Source of the DNA: Klebsormidium nitens
Lineage: Eukaryota > Streptophyta > Klebsormidiophyceae > Klebsormidiales > Klebsormidiaceae
DNA length: 64,000 nucleotides
Reading direction: 5' to 3'
Assembly (NCBI GenBank): GCA_000708835.1
Contig: DF236964.1
Span: forward strand, 186,001-250,000
Shown here: positions 11,481-22,912 of the stretch, in pieces
How the letters are laid out: every line of letters begins with the position of its first letter
Position numbering within the stretch: the first letter of the stretch is position 1
Made by a program: the position numbers and the translations under genes
The notes under the pieces: generated by a model
Databases searched by the model: none
The model's input: only the letters and a program-made list of their open reading frames with translations
What the model was told of the DNA's origin: nothing

Positions 11481-12488
11481 CTTGACGTTGATCATTCAAA
11501 AGGACGGTTCTAGTACTCTGGCTTTTGTCGTATTGTGGCAGAGGTTGCAATGACGACTTCGATGTGAATGCTTCGTAAGCTTTGCGCGAGACGGTCAGCA
11601 CAGGTCGAAATGGAATTCGCCAGTCATCGATCTGATTGTGATTGCCATCAGGCTGATCATTGCCCTTCGTTCAGACGTTTCAACAGTACTCGAACGAGAG
11701 GAAAACTTAAATTCGATAGAGTATATACAGCATAAGGTGCATGTCTTTGGCCCTCTCCTCTCCGGTTAGCGATCGGCTCAACGCATGCATGTTGTATAAG
11801 GTGCCAGGCAGTCAAAGTGCTTCTCTTAGTTGCTCGGCGATTGATTGTGCGACATCTCGCATGCCTGATCCGGGTCCACCGCCATGGCACTAGCTAGGCG
11901 CGGCTGAGCTATAACACTACTAGGGCCTGAATGTGCAAATTTATGCGCCACGTGTTTACAGACAGAATAGTTAATTGCAAGGCAGCCCCTTCAATCAGTC
12001 AAAAGCTCATGGCCCGAATATGATATATGATTGCAGATGCCAGTTAAGATGATGCGCACATGGCTGGCAGGATCAAATAGCTTGACGATTGAATGGATCA
12101 CAGCCCGAAATTACTTAACACACATGGTAGTGCTAGTTTGGCAACCGTGCAATGGCCGTCAGACCCACAGCACAATGCTTGAAGCAAACATTGGATCCCG
12201 GCTCAAGATAGGAATCGGCTTAGGGTCTTCGAGGCTTGATGCAGTCACTCCTTTAGGTCACCGGAACCCTGCCAGTCCAAGTTAGACCAAAGCCGCCCGG
12301 AGGGTACACAATGATGTAGTGTGACGCTTGAACAGTGTTGTCTTTATGTCAGCAGGGAAACTGTATGTCAGGCTCGGACCACCTTTCATCTAGAACTCTT
12401 GTACAAATTGGCGCTTTTCATGAGGGGAGCCTTATGCATTCCATCTATATGTACGGTGAACGAACATCTCTCTTTTATGGTTCGGTCC
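11481..12488. other. Convergent intergenic region, nothing recognised
   Basis: About 1 kb between the 3' ends of the pseudouridine synthase (+) and SDH6 (-). Both 3' untranslated regions should fall here. I see no other gene or repeat. Confidence 0.5.
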
Positions 12489-14239
12489 TCAGCTTGAGGA
12501 CTTCTTTCTCCACCACTCGACAAATTTGAGGTTTGCATCCATGTTATCGAACTTGTACGTCCCGTATGCCCAGGTCGCGCCTTCGTTGGTGACGAGCCAT
12601 CCTGTGAGAGCGCCAAGAACTCCCGCCAGTACGGCGCCGTGAGGACTTTTGGAGAATCTGCAAGATCGAGGAAGGTTGAACTCCGACTCGATCTCCCACA
12701 AAGTCGGACGGTTTTGGCAGTTGTTCTGAGAACTTGAAAGCGAAGGCTGTTGTTCGACTTGATACCTGTTCTATGACTGGACATGCAACATTGACCTTAT
12801 GACATTATACCTCGTAGACACTGGCCAAATGGTCGGCTTGACTGCTTATATATTCATTACTCGTGCCTCAGAGAAGCACATTTCCAGATCGCCGTCAAGC
12901 CACCCAGTCACTATGAATGCATCAAGCGTCGAAGCAATAAGCGATTGGCCTAAATCAAACAAGGAGTAAGAAGTAGACAGTACCAGGTTGCAAGAACAGC
13001 TGCATCGAAAAAGGGGGAAAAAGGTGGAAGTACAGAGGTCTACAGAAACCAATACAAATGACCGGCCACCATCAGGGGCTCAACGAATTAAAAAAAACAT
13101 GGTGATAGCATACAACATACCTCAATGCAACTCCTGCTGATCCAACCGCGCCGGCCACTGCACCGTAACCGCAGGCCTCCGAGTTCTTTCTCAGCGCCGC
13201 AACCTGGAACAGAACGAGCAGTTCAGTAATGATGCTCAGTAGCCAGTGCGCTCTTGAAAAAGAGGGCTGGCTGCTCTTCCCTTTTGCCCAAACGATTTGG
13301 AGCACCTCTCGAGAAAGAGGTGAGCGCTTCTGAAGCACTTCCCCTTTCATATCCCTTCCCTTGCTGCTGTGGTTTTTAAGTTAAACAAGATAATTGGGAC
13401 AGAAGGGGCAGCAAAGGCAACTATTTAACCAAGACCGGGGCAAAAGGCCAGAAGATCGAGGGGCTGTTCTTGTTCACAGAACTCACGACCACTGGAAAAG
13501 GATCTTTTGGACCACCGAAAAGATGCAATCTGATGCCAGTCTTATCTCCCAAAATGTGACCGACAGCAATATCCAGGGAGCACAGTGAGTTTTCTTCGCG
13601 ATAATTGCCTCTAGTGAGCTTAGCTGCATTGATAGCTGACGACGGGCGTCGGACAGGAAGAAGTCATACAAAAAGTGGAAGACAAAAGACAAATTTGGGC
13701 AAAGAAGATCCTTGTAATGCTGTTTTTGTGGATAGCATTACATCAGATTGCGCGTTTCAGAAAAGCGTTCCATGAAATTGGAAGCACCCTTAAAAACTGG
13801 TGGTACAACATCAAGACAGCAAATCCCTGAAACTTTTATTGACCAAATTCGAAAGTACCTGGTCAGCTTTATTTCTAAGAAAGAGGGGCGGTGCGGCTGC
13901 GCATCGATTTCTTAGTAACGCAGATCTCCAAGCGTTCCTTATTCCTAGGCTGCCAGCTCAACATTGAATTTCATAAATGCATCAATCTTTCCTGTTCAGA
14001 TGATGCAAGAATGAACAACCTTCAAATCATGGCTGACAAACACGCACCTGTGGCCCATACACCGGGTCTTCTTTCGCAAACGCCTCTATGTCCTTCGACG
14101 TCCATGCTGGCAAGGGTTTCTCGTCCTCCTTCATACTAGAATGCAACTTTACAACAGCGCCAAATTTCCGCCTCCATGCTTCCTTGTCGATTGCCCACCA
14201 CGGCAGCTCTTTCTTCTCTTCTTTACTTGCGTCGCTCAT
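12489..14239 (-). CDS. SDH6: Succinate dehydrogenase subunit 6, mitochondrial complex II, 3 exons, 147 aa
   Basis: Exons are 14048-14239, 13121-13203 and 12489-12657; phases agree and give 147 aa, close to the ~150 aa of land-plant SDH6. This is a plant-type accessory membrane subunit of complex II in the inner mitochondrial membrane. Diagnostic stretches are KPLPAWTSKDIEAFAKEDP (residues 41-59) then VYGPQ, and LHGA-like SPHGAVLAGVLGALTGW. The C-terminus has YKFDNMDANLKFVEWWRKK, matching the plant LYKLDTM..VKFMEWWE ending. Two short glycine/alanine-rich membrane helices span about residues 75-93 and 97-115. No cleavable presequence is obvious, as in the plant protein. Assignment rests on motif order and spacing recalled from the Arabidopsis protein, not on a search. 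Confidence 0.87.
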
Positions 14240-15024
14240 TGTGGCTGCGATGAGATGCTATCTCTTTTGCAGCTATACGATAAGAGAATGCGTTACTTTG
14301 CAAGAGCTTTTTGTACTTTGTAGGTCGGGAGGGCAATCTTGCTGAAAGATTATCAATCAGATCAATGCAGGACTCAAACCACCTCCATCTGAGCAGCGCC
14401 AACAGGTAGAATTTACATGGATGGAAGTCGACTGTCTAAGGAGGAGAAAGTGAACATGCTCCAACGACCTGCATGCACAAAGTCTCCTTCAATTGCCTTC
14501 AAAGCTAGAGCCGAATCAAACCGTGTGCGCCACCTGAGCTCTCGAGTGTTCTGGTTCTGCCCTCTTCAACTTCAAGTTCAACATGGCACAGGCATTGGCA
14601 TTGAGCCCGAGCAGTGGAACTAATATTACGATTTAAAGCATAAATCTCGGAAGCTTTCATCGACTATAAGGCACTGTTGCGAGTCCCCGGTCGATATGCT
14701 GGGTCGATCTTGCTGCAGTCTGGAGATTCTTCACGGGTGAACGTTCATAAGCAGGCTTTCATATGTGCGACTTTGCCTTTCTCTCAGATTAAGTATATAT
14801 TAGATCCCAGACAACACACATGGAGGGGAAGACCTGGGAAGACCAGTGATTTTGATCGAATGCGCTATGCACCTGGGTGTGCACGCGTTCATTAATACGA
14901 AGTGACCATCGAAAGGGTTTGCCAGCGGAAACAAGTGGAAACGCACTGGAAGCGGCATTGGGAGAGAAGGTGCCGCCTTCAGCCTCAGGAGCAGGCTTGG
15001 GCTGCATTCCACTGTGTTTTCACC
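14240..15024. other. Divergent intergenic region, SDH6 (-) / elongation factor Ts (+)
   Basis: About 785 bp separate the two divergent start codons, so two mitochondrial-protein genes may share a control region. An AAGTATATATTAG TATA-like stretch lies near 14789-14802, ~220 bp before the elongation factor start. No coding content recognised. Confidence 0.45.
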
Positions 15025-18000
15025 ATGTGGATTCTCAAAGCAAGCAGAATCCGTGGCGTCGGGCTGAGCTGGCTGCCATCTGTTCCACTTTTGTCTGATG
15101 TGCTAGCTGGTGGTTCACAACCTGGGGTGCCTGATCGGCTTTTCTCCAATGGGAAGGCATCCATTAGCAGGTGAGGGTGTATGGACAGTCTAGTTGATTG
15201 CCCTGGCTTTTCACCCAGGACTAACGAGTTTCTTCCCCAAAGCTTGTGATTCAGTATCCTCCTCAGGTTTCGCACACCATCGTTATCACTGCGTCAAGGC
15301 GCAAGAGTGTTCTTCAAAGTTGCACTGAAGTAGTCAAAGTACCCTGAGCTCGCTGCAGTAGACGCTCGTCGAAACTCCTTGGAATTCTCCAACTGATCTT
15401 CTCTGTTCGTTATGCTCAGAAAAAACTAATCGCGCCATTCTAAGATTGAGTGCATAACTTTAAAGACAGATAAAAATTGTCAGCCAGTCTGGAGGTCGAG
15501 TGAAGGTTGTCTTTTTACCAAGTACAAGTTCTCTCTGCTGTTATGCATAAGTATGTTTGATGTCAGTGGTGGTAGTAAGAAGGAAACCGCTCCCACACGG
15601 TGTACGCGTGGGGAGGCTTCTCGATGCTCTTCTTGTTTGATGGGAGCCATGTCACTCAGCAACTGCCTTTGCTTGTATCTCGTGCTTACAGTACTGGACT
15701 TTCTGATGCACTTTTTGTCAGGTCTTTGCATTTGGTTGAATGGTGGTGTCATGTTTTGGCTCGTTTTCTAGGAGGCTGCCCGCGCCTCAACCGCTGAAGG
15801 TCCTTCAAGTGACAAACTATGTCAGTCTATGATTTCTGTGGTTTGCCAAGCAGCAAGAAACTGTACTCAATGATTACTCAGCAACATTTGCCTTGTTGCA
15901 GGTTGTGCACACCTATCAGTCACAGGAGCACCAGCTTCTGGCCAAATTTGACATGGTGTTGCATTCCTTTGCAGTGCCTCAGCTGCATCCAGCCAGACCG
16001 CTGCCATCAAGCAGCTGCGGGAGCGAACGGGTGCGCCCATGCTGGACGTGAAGAAGGTGCTTGCGCAGTGTGCTTGGGATCAAGGTGTGCGTCGTGGCCT
16101 GCATCATTGACTTGGTGATCGAAGCAGGCATGATTGAAAAACAGGTTTTTGAAACACTCAATCTTTTTGACTCTGCTTCCTTGTTCTCTGCTTGCCCTTG
16201 CTCACTGATTACAGCCCCGTTGCATGAACTCACCTTATCTGGTTCCCCTCCTACAATTACATGTGTGCTCCTACAATGAAGATTGTGAAGATTGTTGCTC
16301 ACTGATTCCCCCTAACATGCCGGACTGGTCTCTCACACTTTCTTCTGATCTGCAGATGCCGCCTTCACCGAGCTTCGCAAGAAGGGCCTAGCAGCTGCCA
16401 GCAGAAAGACGTCCCGAACTGCCGCCGAGGGTCTGGTTGGCGTCTCACACGACGCCCACTCAGCAGTGGTCGTCGAGCTGAACAGCGAGACCGACTTTGT
16501 GGCCCGCAACCCGAAGTTCCAGGCCTTGGTGCAATCGATCGCAGAGGCAGCCAAAACGGCGGGAACGAGTGAGGAAGGAGCTGGCGGGGCGGCGAGCGGT
16601 GTTGTTTCTGATTTGGAGGTGGGTGGTTTGTGCGTCCTGTCGAAGTTGCTGATTGAAGGTGGACTCTTGAGGTTATTTTGGGTTGGGAACGTGCTGCCTG
16701 ACACCATAGTTGAACAACTGATCGACAGGCAGGCCCTTTGTCTGGGCCCCTCTCGTTTAAGTTAGACAAGACCAATTCAAATGCTGGGATTTCAACGGGC
16801 GCCCATTCTGTAAAGTGTTATGAAAAGTCAGTAACGGCCAGATTGAACCACTCTTATGCGGCACAAGAGTGGTTCCATATACGCACCAAGCAGTGTTAGA
16901 TTGAATTGCAGGGTCAACATTGAAAGAGAAGGGCGTGGTTCAGGTGGTTCGAAGGACGGGGCTTGGGTTTGCCGATTGCCTAAGAAGACGTACCTGTAAA
17001 TCTTGTGGTGTCCCGCCAGCTGCACTTTCGTTGGCCCGAACTTTTGCACTACCTAGCCACTTATTGCTGAGACACGAAGCAGCGAAGTCTCTCGCTTTTC
17101 CCACTTTTTGCACTCGTTGGCTGCTGATCGCGGCACAGTTGGTCAAGTTTGAGCATCAACTGTCTCCCCAGGCAAGCTAGACGCTCGAAAGGCTGGTTGA
17201 AGCAAAAGCGTTGGTCCATGTGTGTGGTCGCCTGTTCTCTTTCCTGAAGCACTCAAGCCAAGCTGGACGTTGGACACGCTGGTGATACGAACACATTCGT
17301 CTCATCCGACTTTGGACTTTCCTTTAAGCCCGTGCGTATCAAAGGCATGGGCCGAAGTGTGGGTACAGAGAAGTGCGCACATACATGTTCTTACAACACT
17401 TCTCTCGACAATTTCGAATCTAGCAACCGATACGAGACTCCATGTGCACTTTCGACCACGAAACTGCCAACATTCGATTTTCATCTTAAGATGAGGACTA
17501 CATGGTAGGGCGCTTCTGAAGCTTGTGCGTCATTTTTAACGTTTCTGTTTCTAATTGCAGTCAAGTAAGCTAGATGCTCCACCAGCGGGCCTCACTGCTG
17601 CAACAGTCGGCGATGCTGTCAAGGAGCTAGCTGCGACGGTGGGGGAAAACGTGCGGCTTCGACGAGCCTTCCGGCTAGAGTCCCCGTCCGGCATAGTTGC
17701 CTCGTACCTGCATACCAGCCCACAACCAGGTACGATCTTGGAGGTTTGGTGTTTGGTGTTCGCTGTTTGGTGTTCTGTGTTTCGGTGGTCGGTGGTCGAT
17801 GGTCGATGGTCGATGGTCGATGTTTGATTTGTATCGCTTCGGGTTTGTGGTTCGTGGTGTTCGAGTTGTCGATTTAGTTTCAATAAGATCTGCAGTTCGT
17901 CGAGCGCACCTTTGTTCAAGGGGAACCGTCCGCTTCTTCAGTCTGCTTGCTTGATCTGTCTGACCGGCTGCCTTAGCAGCATCTGATGTTCTTCGATTCC

Positions 18001-21000
18001 CGGACATATGTGTTGTCCGTCCCAAATTCGGACCGCATGTGACGCTGCCAACGCTTGCTATCCAGTTTGGCCGCACTGCACCGATCGGAGTTCGTAGGCA
18101 GAGCGAGGAGGAAAAAGTGCTCCAATCAACGCATGTGCCTCTGAGAATCTTCCATGTCCCCCGTGGATGATAGTTCTACCCCGCCTTCTGTCAGCTAGCA
18201 ATGATTGATGGTGATTTGGATTCCTTCTCCTTTTTGCTCAAGCGCAGCCAGTGAAGACAAAGCAGTCCGTATGTCACGGATGTCCTGAACCCTTTGTTTC
18301 TGATGGTCTCGCGCCTTGTGTTCCTCATTATGGACGACGATTCGCGCTCCTCTCGTCGGTTGTAATCTAAAACCCGTGACCTTCTGCACTTGTTTTTCAT
18401 ACCCGTTTCGTCTCAGTGGCTCTCTATGTCTGCTGATCTCAGACCTAGACCCTTTTCTAAAAGCACTACCTTTGCTGCTTTAGCACAGCGTGCCTCACCA
18501 GTGCAGGAGGCTTCGATTTGTTCTTCTTTAGGGACTTAGCAAGAGTGTTTTTAGGGGGTTTAGGGGTTCAGGTTTAGGGTTTAAGGGTTCTAGAGCTGGC
18601 ATCGGTGATGAGATAGTTATCCTTGCGCTTCGACTGGGGCTTCGGCCTCCATGAAGACAAGACATAACACCAGACTGCTAATCCTGGTCCTGAGATGCCC
18701 CAGGTTCCGTCCTCGTGAGACTCGAGGAGGTTGTTCAGCGCTCCATTTCTGTAGATTGTCGTCGGGCATAATCAAAAGGGGGAAAGGAAATGAGCATTGC
18801 AATAGAAACAAGAACCCGGTATCAAGGTGCCGACAAAAACACGTGTCATTGAACCAGCAAGCTTGCTCTTGTCGTAGACACTTCATTTTGGAGTTGCACA
18901 ATATTGTCTCCCCAGCATTCCCGGGTTGTATTATGAAGATACCTGGGCTTAGTAGCTACGGGAGCTCTTGCAAAAGAACCGCCAGGGCCGGATCAGCGTC
19001 GGCATCGTTCTACCTCTCATACTTATATCTAAGCTGTCTGTGTTCCATTCAGCGTTGGGTTCGGGACTGCTTGCGAGGCCGCTCTAGTGAGTGAGTCTCC
19101 CCTGGTCAACTTCTGCTGTTTACGGCGATAAAGACATGATCTACTATGGCCAACTTGGAGTGGACTGGTCAAGGATCGGCGACTGGTGATGCCAGCAGAC
19201 AATCGTTCTTTTTTGCAATAGTTTGCTATACCTGAGAGCCCCGTCTATATGAAGCAGCTTCTCTGCTTCTTGGCAGTGATCGATTTCAGCAACCTGACCA
19301 ACTCAAATCGTCTGGTCAACCGCGCGCATATAAGATGCCAGCTATTTCAGTCCTGCCCTTAGTCGTTTCCACCATCTCGTGCCTCTTGTCTCCGTAACTT
19401 CTCAAGGAAAGTGTCGAGACTGTGCCTTGCTTGGGTCATTCAACTTGGCACAGCAGGTTCGCTATTACTCCTCGTCAGTGTGTCCTACTCTAGTACGATA
19501 AATCACGTTCGGAAGGGACGTTAGGTTCTCGGAACGTCCTTGCTCGCTCTGCCGTCGCTGCCATCTCGTTGGGAAGCGGACTCCCACTCCTTGTCAGTAC
19601 ATCCTACTCCAGTATGAGAATGCACGAGAAGGGACGTTCGCATTTCCGACTGGCCTTGCTTGCTTTGCCATCGCCTCCCCTTTTGTCAAGAAGCCGACTC
19701 CCCGGCTCAACAGTTCTTTGTTGTCGGTCTTGTCGGCCAGCTGGTTTTCGTGTGCAGCGAGACTGAAGGGTTTGGAATTTTCAAAGGCCTCCGATACGAA
19801 TCTTAGCCCAGTGCCCGCTTCTGTTGGGCAATAATCAGTACCGAGGATCTCAGACCGTCTAGCTTGTTCGTTTGTGCATAACAATGAATGCGTCACCCTT
19901 CAACTAGCAATCACGTTCTGGTCGTGATCTATCAGGGGACGGCGTTTGCGCATGCGGTTTTAGACATTGACTCTGCTCCAGCTTTCTGTCGTGCTCGGCT
20001 TCTTTGGTGCATGCTGGTTGGTCGTCGGCTAACTTTTCTCGATTCTTGGAATCCAAAAAAGTTACCGTCTTCTCTGACGCAAGAGCCCAAATTCTAAGTG
20101 CTGCCGGCAATGATGACCCAAGCCAAGACGAGGCCCACGCGGTTTGTTACTGCGGCCATTGTTTGGGGATTTTTTTCTGGTCCGATGCCGGCAGCTAGAG
20201 GCTAAGAAATGCATTTCCTGGGGTCCTTTCACTGTGACCCGCGAGAAACACATGTCAATCTACAGTTACTAGTGCCTGTTGCAATAGGTCCCGTTGCTAG
20301 TGGTCAAAGGCGTGATCAACTCTTCGGTGTGGTATTTTTTGAAAACTTTGCTTGCACGGCCAGGGAGATCTGACGCTGCTCCCAAATGCAACCGAACATT
20401 ATGGCCGCATGGCGTCGTCTTGAATGAGATGAACGATGCTTCAAAGAGTTTTGGTGCCCCAATCTTTGCTAGCTGCTCCAACAGGTGCTGGTGTCCCAAA
20501 CTTGTCGCGGGAGCCCAGATTCCTGGTCTCTTAAATCCTGTTGCTGAAGACCCAAGCTCCGGTCTTCCGCCGAAAGCACGCCTTTCGCTGACGTCGTCAC
20601 AACTTCGTTCGCAGGTCTTGTCGAAGAGCCGTGTGTAAACCGGGAGGTTCTGGCTAAGTCCGTACTTTCCGCTTTCCTGACTATCTCCGTTGAGGTCTAG
20701 CTCCGAACCTCTGCCACGAAAGGCATTTGCCGACCTTTCCGTATTTTGCTTCTCGGGTCTCGGCGGCATAAGCTAGCTCTCGTCGCCCTCCACACCTCCG
20801 AACCCCCGCCTTTAGTTCCTTGAAGTCGTCGCTCAAATCTTACTTTCAGGTGTTTTGAAGTCTTCGCCACAGATCTTCATCCGGAGATGCTGCAAAACAG
20901 CGTTCACGGCTGACCTCTTTCTTCCCCCGTTCTCAGGTCTCGGCCGAATAACAGCCCTCGTCGCCCCCCATACGTTCGAAACCCCAGCTTCTAGTTCCCC

Positions 21001-22912
21001 GAAGTCGTCGTCTTGAGTCCTATCTTTCGCTTTCTCAAAAGCTGTACCAGGGTCGTCAACCGGAGTCCCTCGAAAACCGCGTTCACCGCTGACGTCTTAC
21101 CTACCCCGATTCTCAGGTCTTGGCCGGATAGCAGCCCTCGTCGCCCTCCACAACTCCGAACCCCCGCCTCTAGTTCCCCAAAGTCGTCGCTTAAACCATA
21201 CGTTCAGGTGTTTGGAAGTCTGCGCCAAAGATCTTCAATCGGAGTTGCTTCAAAACCGCTTTCACTGCTAACGTCTTTTCTCCCCCTGTTCTCAGGTCTT
21301 GGCCGAAGAGCAGCCCTCGTCGCCCTCGACACCCCCGAACCTCCCGCCTCTAGTTCCTTGGATTTGTTGCTTGAGTCGTATATTCCAACTTCTTGAGGTC
21401 TTCGCTGAGGCCTTAACTCTGTGCTTCCACAACCGCGCGCCTACCACTGACGTTTCCCTTGTTCCGTTGGCAGGTCTCGGCCAGATAGCAGCAAGTGAAA
21501 CGGGAATTCTGCGGTGCGGCACTTAGTTCCGGTTCTTTCAAAACCTTCGCCGAGGATTTAGCTCCACACATCTACGAAAAGTTCTTCAATTGCTGACTTT
21601 CTCCAACCTTTGTTCCCAGGTCTCGGCCGGATAGCAGCCCTCGTCGCCCTCCACACCTCCGAACCCCCCGCCTCTAGTTCCGCCCTCCAAGACCTCGGCT
21701 CCAAGCTGGCCATGCACATCGTAGCTGCGCGCCCGGTCGCCGTAACGCGAGAGGGCGTCCCCGAGGAAGCATTACAGCGCGAGCGGGAGATCTTGCGGGC
21801 GCAAGCACAGCAGTCCGGGAAGCCCGAGTCGGTGGTTGCCAAGATGATCGAGGGCCGGTTACGGAAATTCTACGAGGACGTGAGTGGCGGTCGCTTTTTC
21901 TGGTGCCCTTTCTAGTTCCTCCTGGATTGCTCTAAGTCTCTCTCGAAAACCGTGCTGCTTCATTGCGTCCCTTCTTGTTGAATCATCTAGTTTCTGGAGT
22001 TGTTGGGGCCTGCTCTGCCCGAAATCTATGCTCTTCTTGCTTGAAACGGGTAACAAACTAATCTACATTTCGTCAACCGCGTAACTGATGACTTCACGGC
22101 TCACGCCCAAACGAGCAATTTTCGATACAAAATCAAGGCCGGAAGTCAGAACTTACTCAGCAGATTGGTCCGTGGGACTTTTGGTCATGAGCGCTGTGAA
22201 ATACACGTACCGGGCACGCTGATGTCGTCCAATCGCAGAGGTGTGTGGTGCTGCATTATAACCTTGTTACGCGCGCGCGCGTCAATTGCGCATCCTCGCG
22301 CTGAGCCGACTTCGTCCTCCTTGTCGTTGGCTGTTGGCTGCGCTCTGCATGTTGGTGTTGCGATGAAGATTCTTGTTGATTTTCAAAGACCTTTGGATTT
22401 TGGGTCAGTCGGGGACCGAACTGGGACTTGACTTCGGATGGCCTTACCAAGGGTTGCGGGTGGGTAAGAACCCAACTTAGGATTGAGCATGTCGCTTTTC
22501 AGAAAAGCATCTGTTTTGGGTCCGAGCGTGACCAACGTCTGACCCAACTATTAAAACCAAGGTCAGGTGCGCGCCGGCGATTCCTTACCCTCACTCTTTT
22601 GCATCAGCGCCGATTCTTGCGTCACCTTTCAGCCTTTCAGTCGACCCTTATTACAATCCTGAGACGGCCAATCTGATTACAACATGATTCCTCAGCACGT
22701 GCCTCGCTCATCTGCAGGTCGTACTGCTCGATCAAAAGCTAGTCATGGATGAGAGTAAAAAGGTCAGCAAGTTGCTTGAGGAGGCCAGTAGAGAAGCGGG
22801 GTCGCAGATTACGGTCACAGGGTTCGTGCGGGTTCAAGTAGGAGAGGGGATTGAGAAAGAGGAGAAAGACTTTGCGAAAGAGGTTGCGGCGCAAGCGAGC
22901 AAGAGCGCATGA
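15025..22912 (+). CDS. EFTS: Elongation factor Ts, mitochondrial, 6 exons, 380 aa
   Basis: Exons are 15025-15170, 15975-16084, 16356-16618, 17561-17729, 21620-21879 and 22718-22912; phases agree. It is the guanine nucleotide exchange factor for EF-Tu in organelle translation. Exon 1 codes a basic, serine-rich presequence ([16 protein letters not shown]...), fitting mitochondrial import; plastid import cannot be excluded. The UBA-like domain starts at [19 protein letters not shown] (about residues 60-78). The signature TDFVARN is at 131-137. The core continues with VGENVRLRR on exon 4 and [15 protein letters not shown] on exon 5. The last exon has VLLDQKLV and the ending [17 protein letters not shown]. 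Intron 4 is 3.9 kb and carries telomere-like repeats, a tandem duplication and an exon-edge array, which together make this the longest gene for its protein size in the window. Confidence 0.93.
17740..17826 (+). repeat. GT-rich microsatellite just inside intron 4
   Basis: Imperfect TTTGGTGTTTGGTG units grade into GGTCGATGGTCGATGG heptamer repeats, starting 10 bases after the exon 4 donor of the elongation factor Ts gene. Simple-sequence slippage explains it. Confidence 0.8.
18540..18592 (+). repeat. Second interstitial telomere-like repeat
   Basis: GTTTAGGGGTTCAGGTTTAG-type sequence, a degenerate TTTAGGG run inside intron 4 of the elongation factor Ts gene. It is shorter and more diverged than the one at 1773-1845. 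Confidence 0.65.
19440..19700 (+). repeat. Two-copy ~116-bp tandem duplication in intron 4
   Basis: A unit with CTCCTCGTCAGTGTGTCCTAC, GAAGGGACGTT and CTTGCTCGCTCTGCC repeats once with scattered substitutions, the units offset by about 115 bp. I found no exon sequence in it. Confidence 0.75.
20745..21560 (+). repeat. Acceptor-edge array of elongation factor Ts exon 5, five copies at ~180 bp
   Basis: The start of exon 5 with its CAG|GTCTCGGCCG acceptor recurs at 20757, 20937, 21117, 21296 and 21474; the true exon starts at 21620. Steps are 180, 180, 179, 178 and 146 bp. Each copy carries about 60 exon bases (GCAGCCCTCGTCGCCCTC core, then the CTCTAGTTCC segment) and about 100 bases of intron. 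The four inner copies keep CAGGTCT; the outermost has CGGGTCT and so lacks an AG. A weaker seventh relic may lie near 20564. Confidence 0.92.

Noticed and set aside
20269-20769. 166-codon minus-strand frame inside elongation factor Ts intron 4
   Set aside because: Antisense to an intron, no family features, and part of it overlaps the outermost exon-edge repeat; most likely chance.
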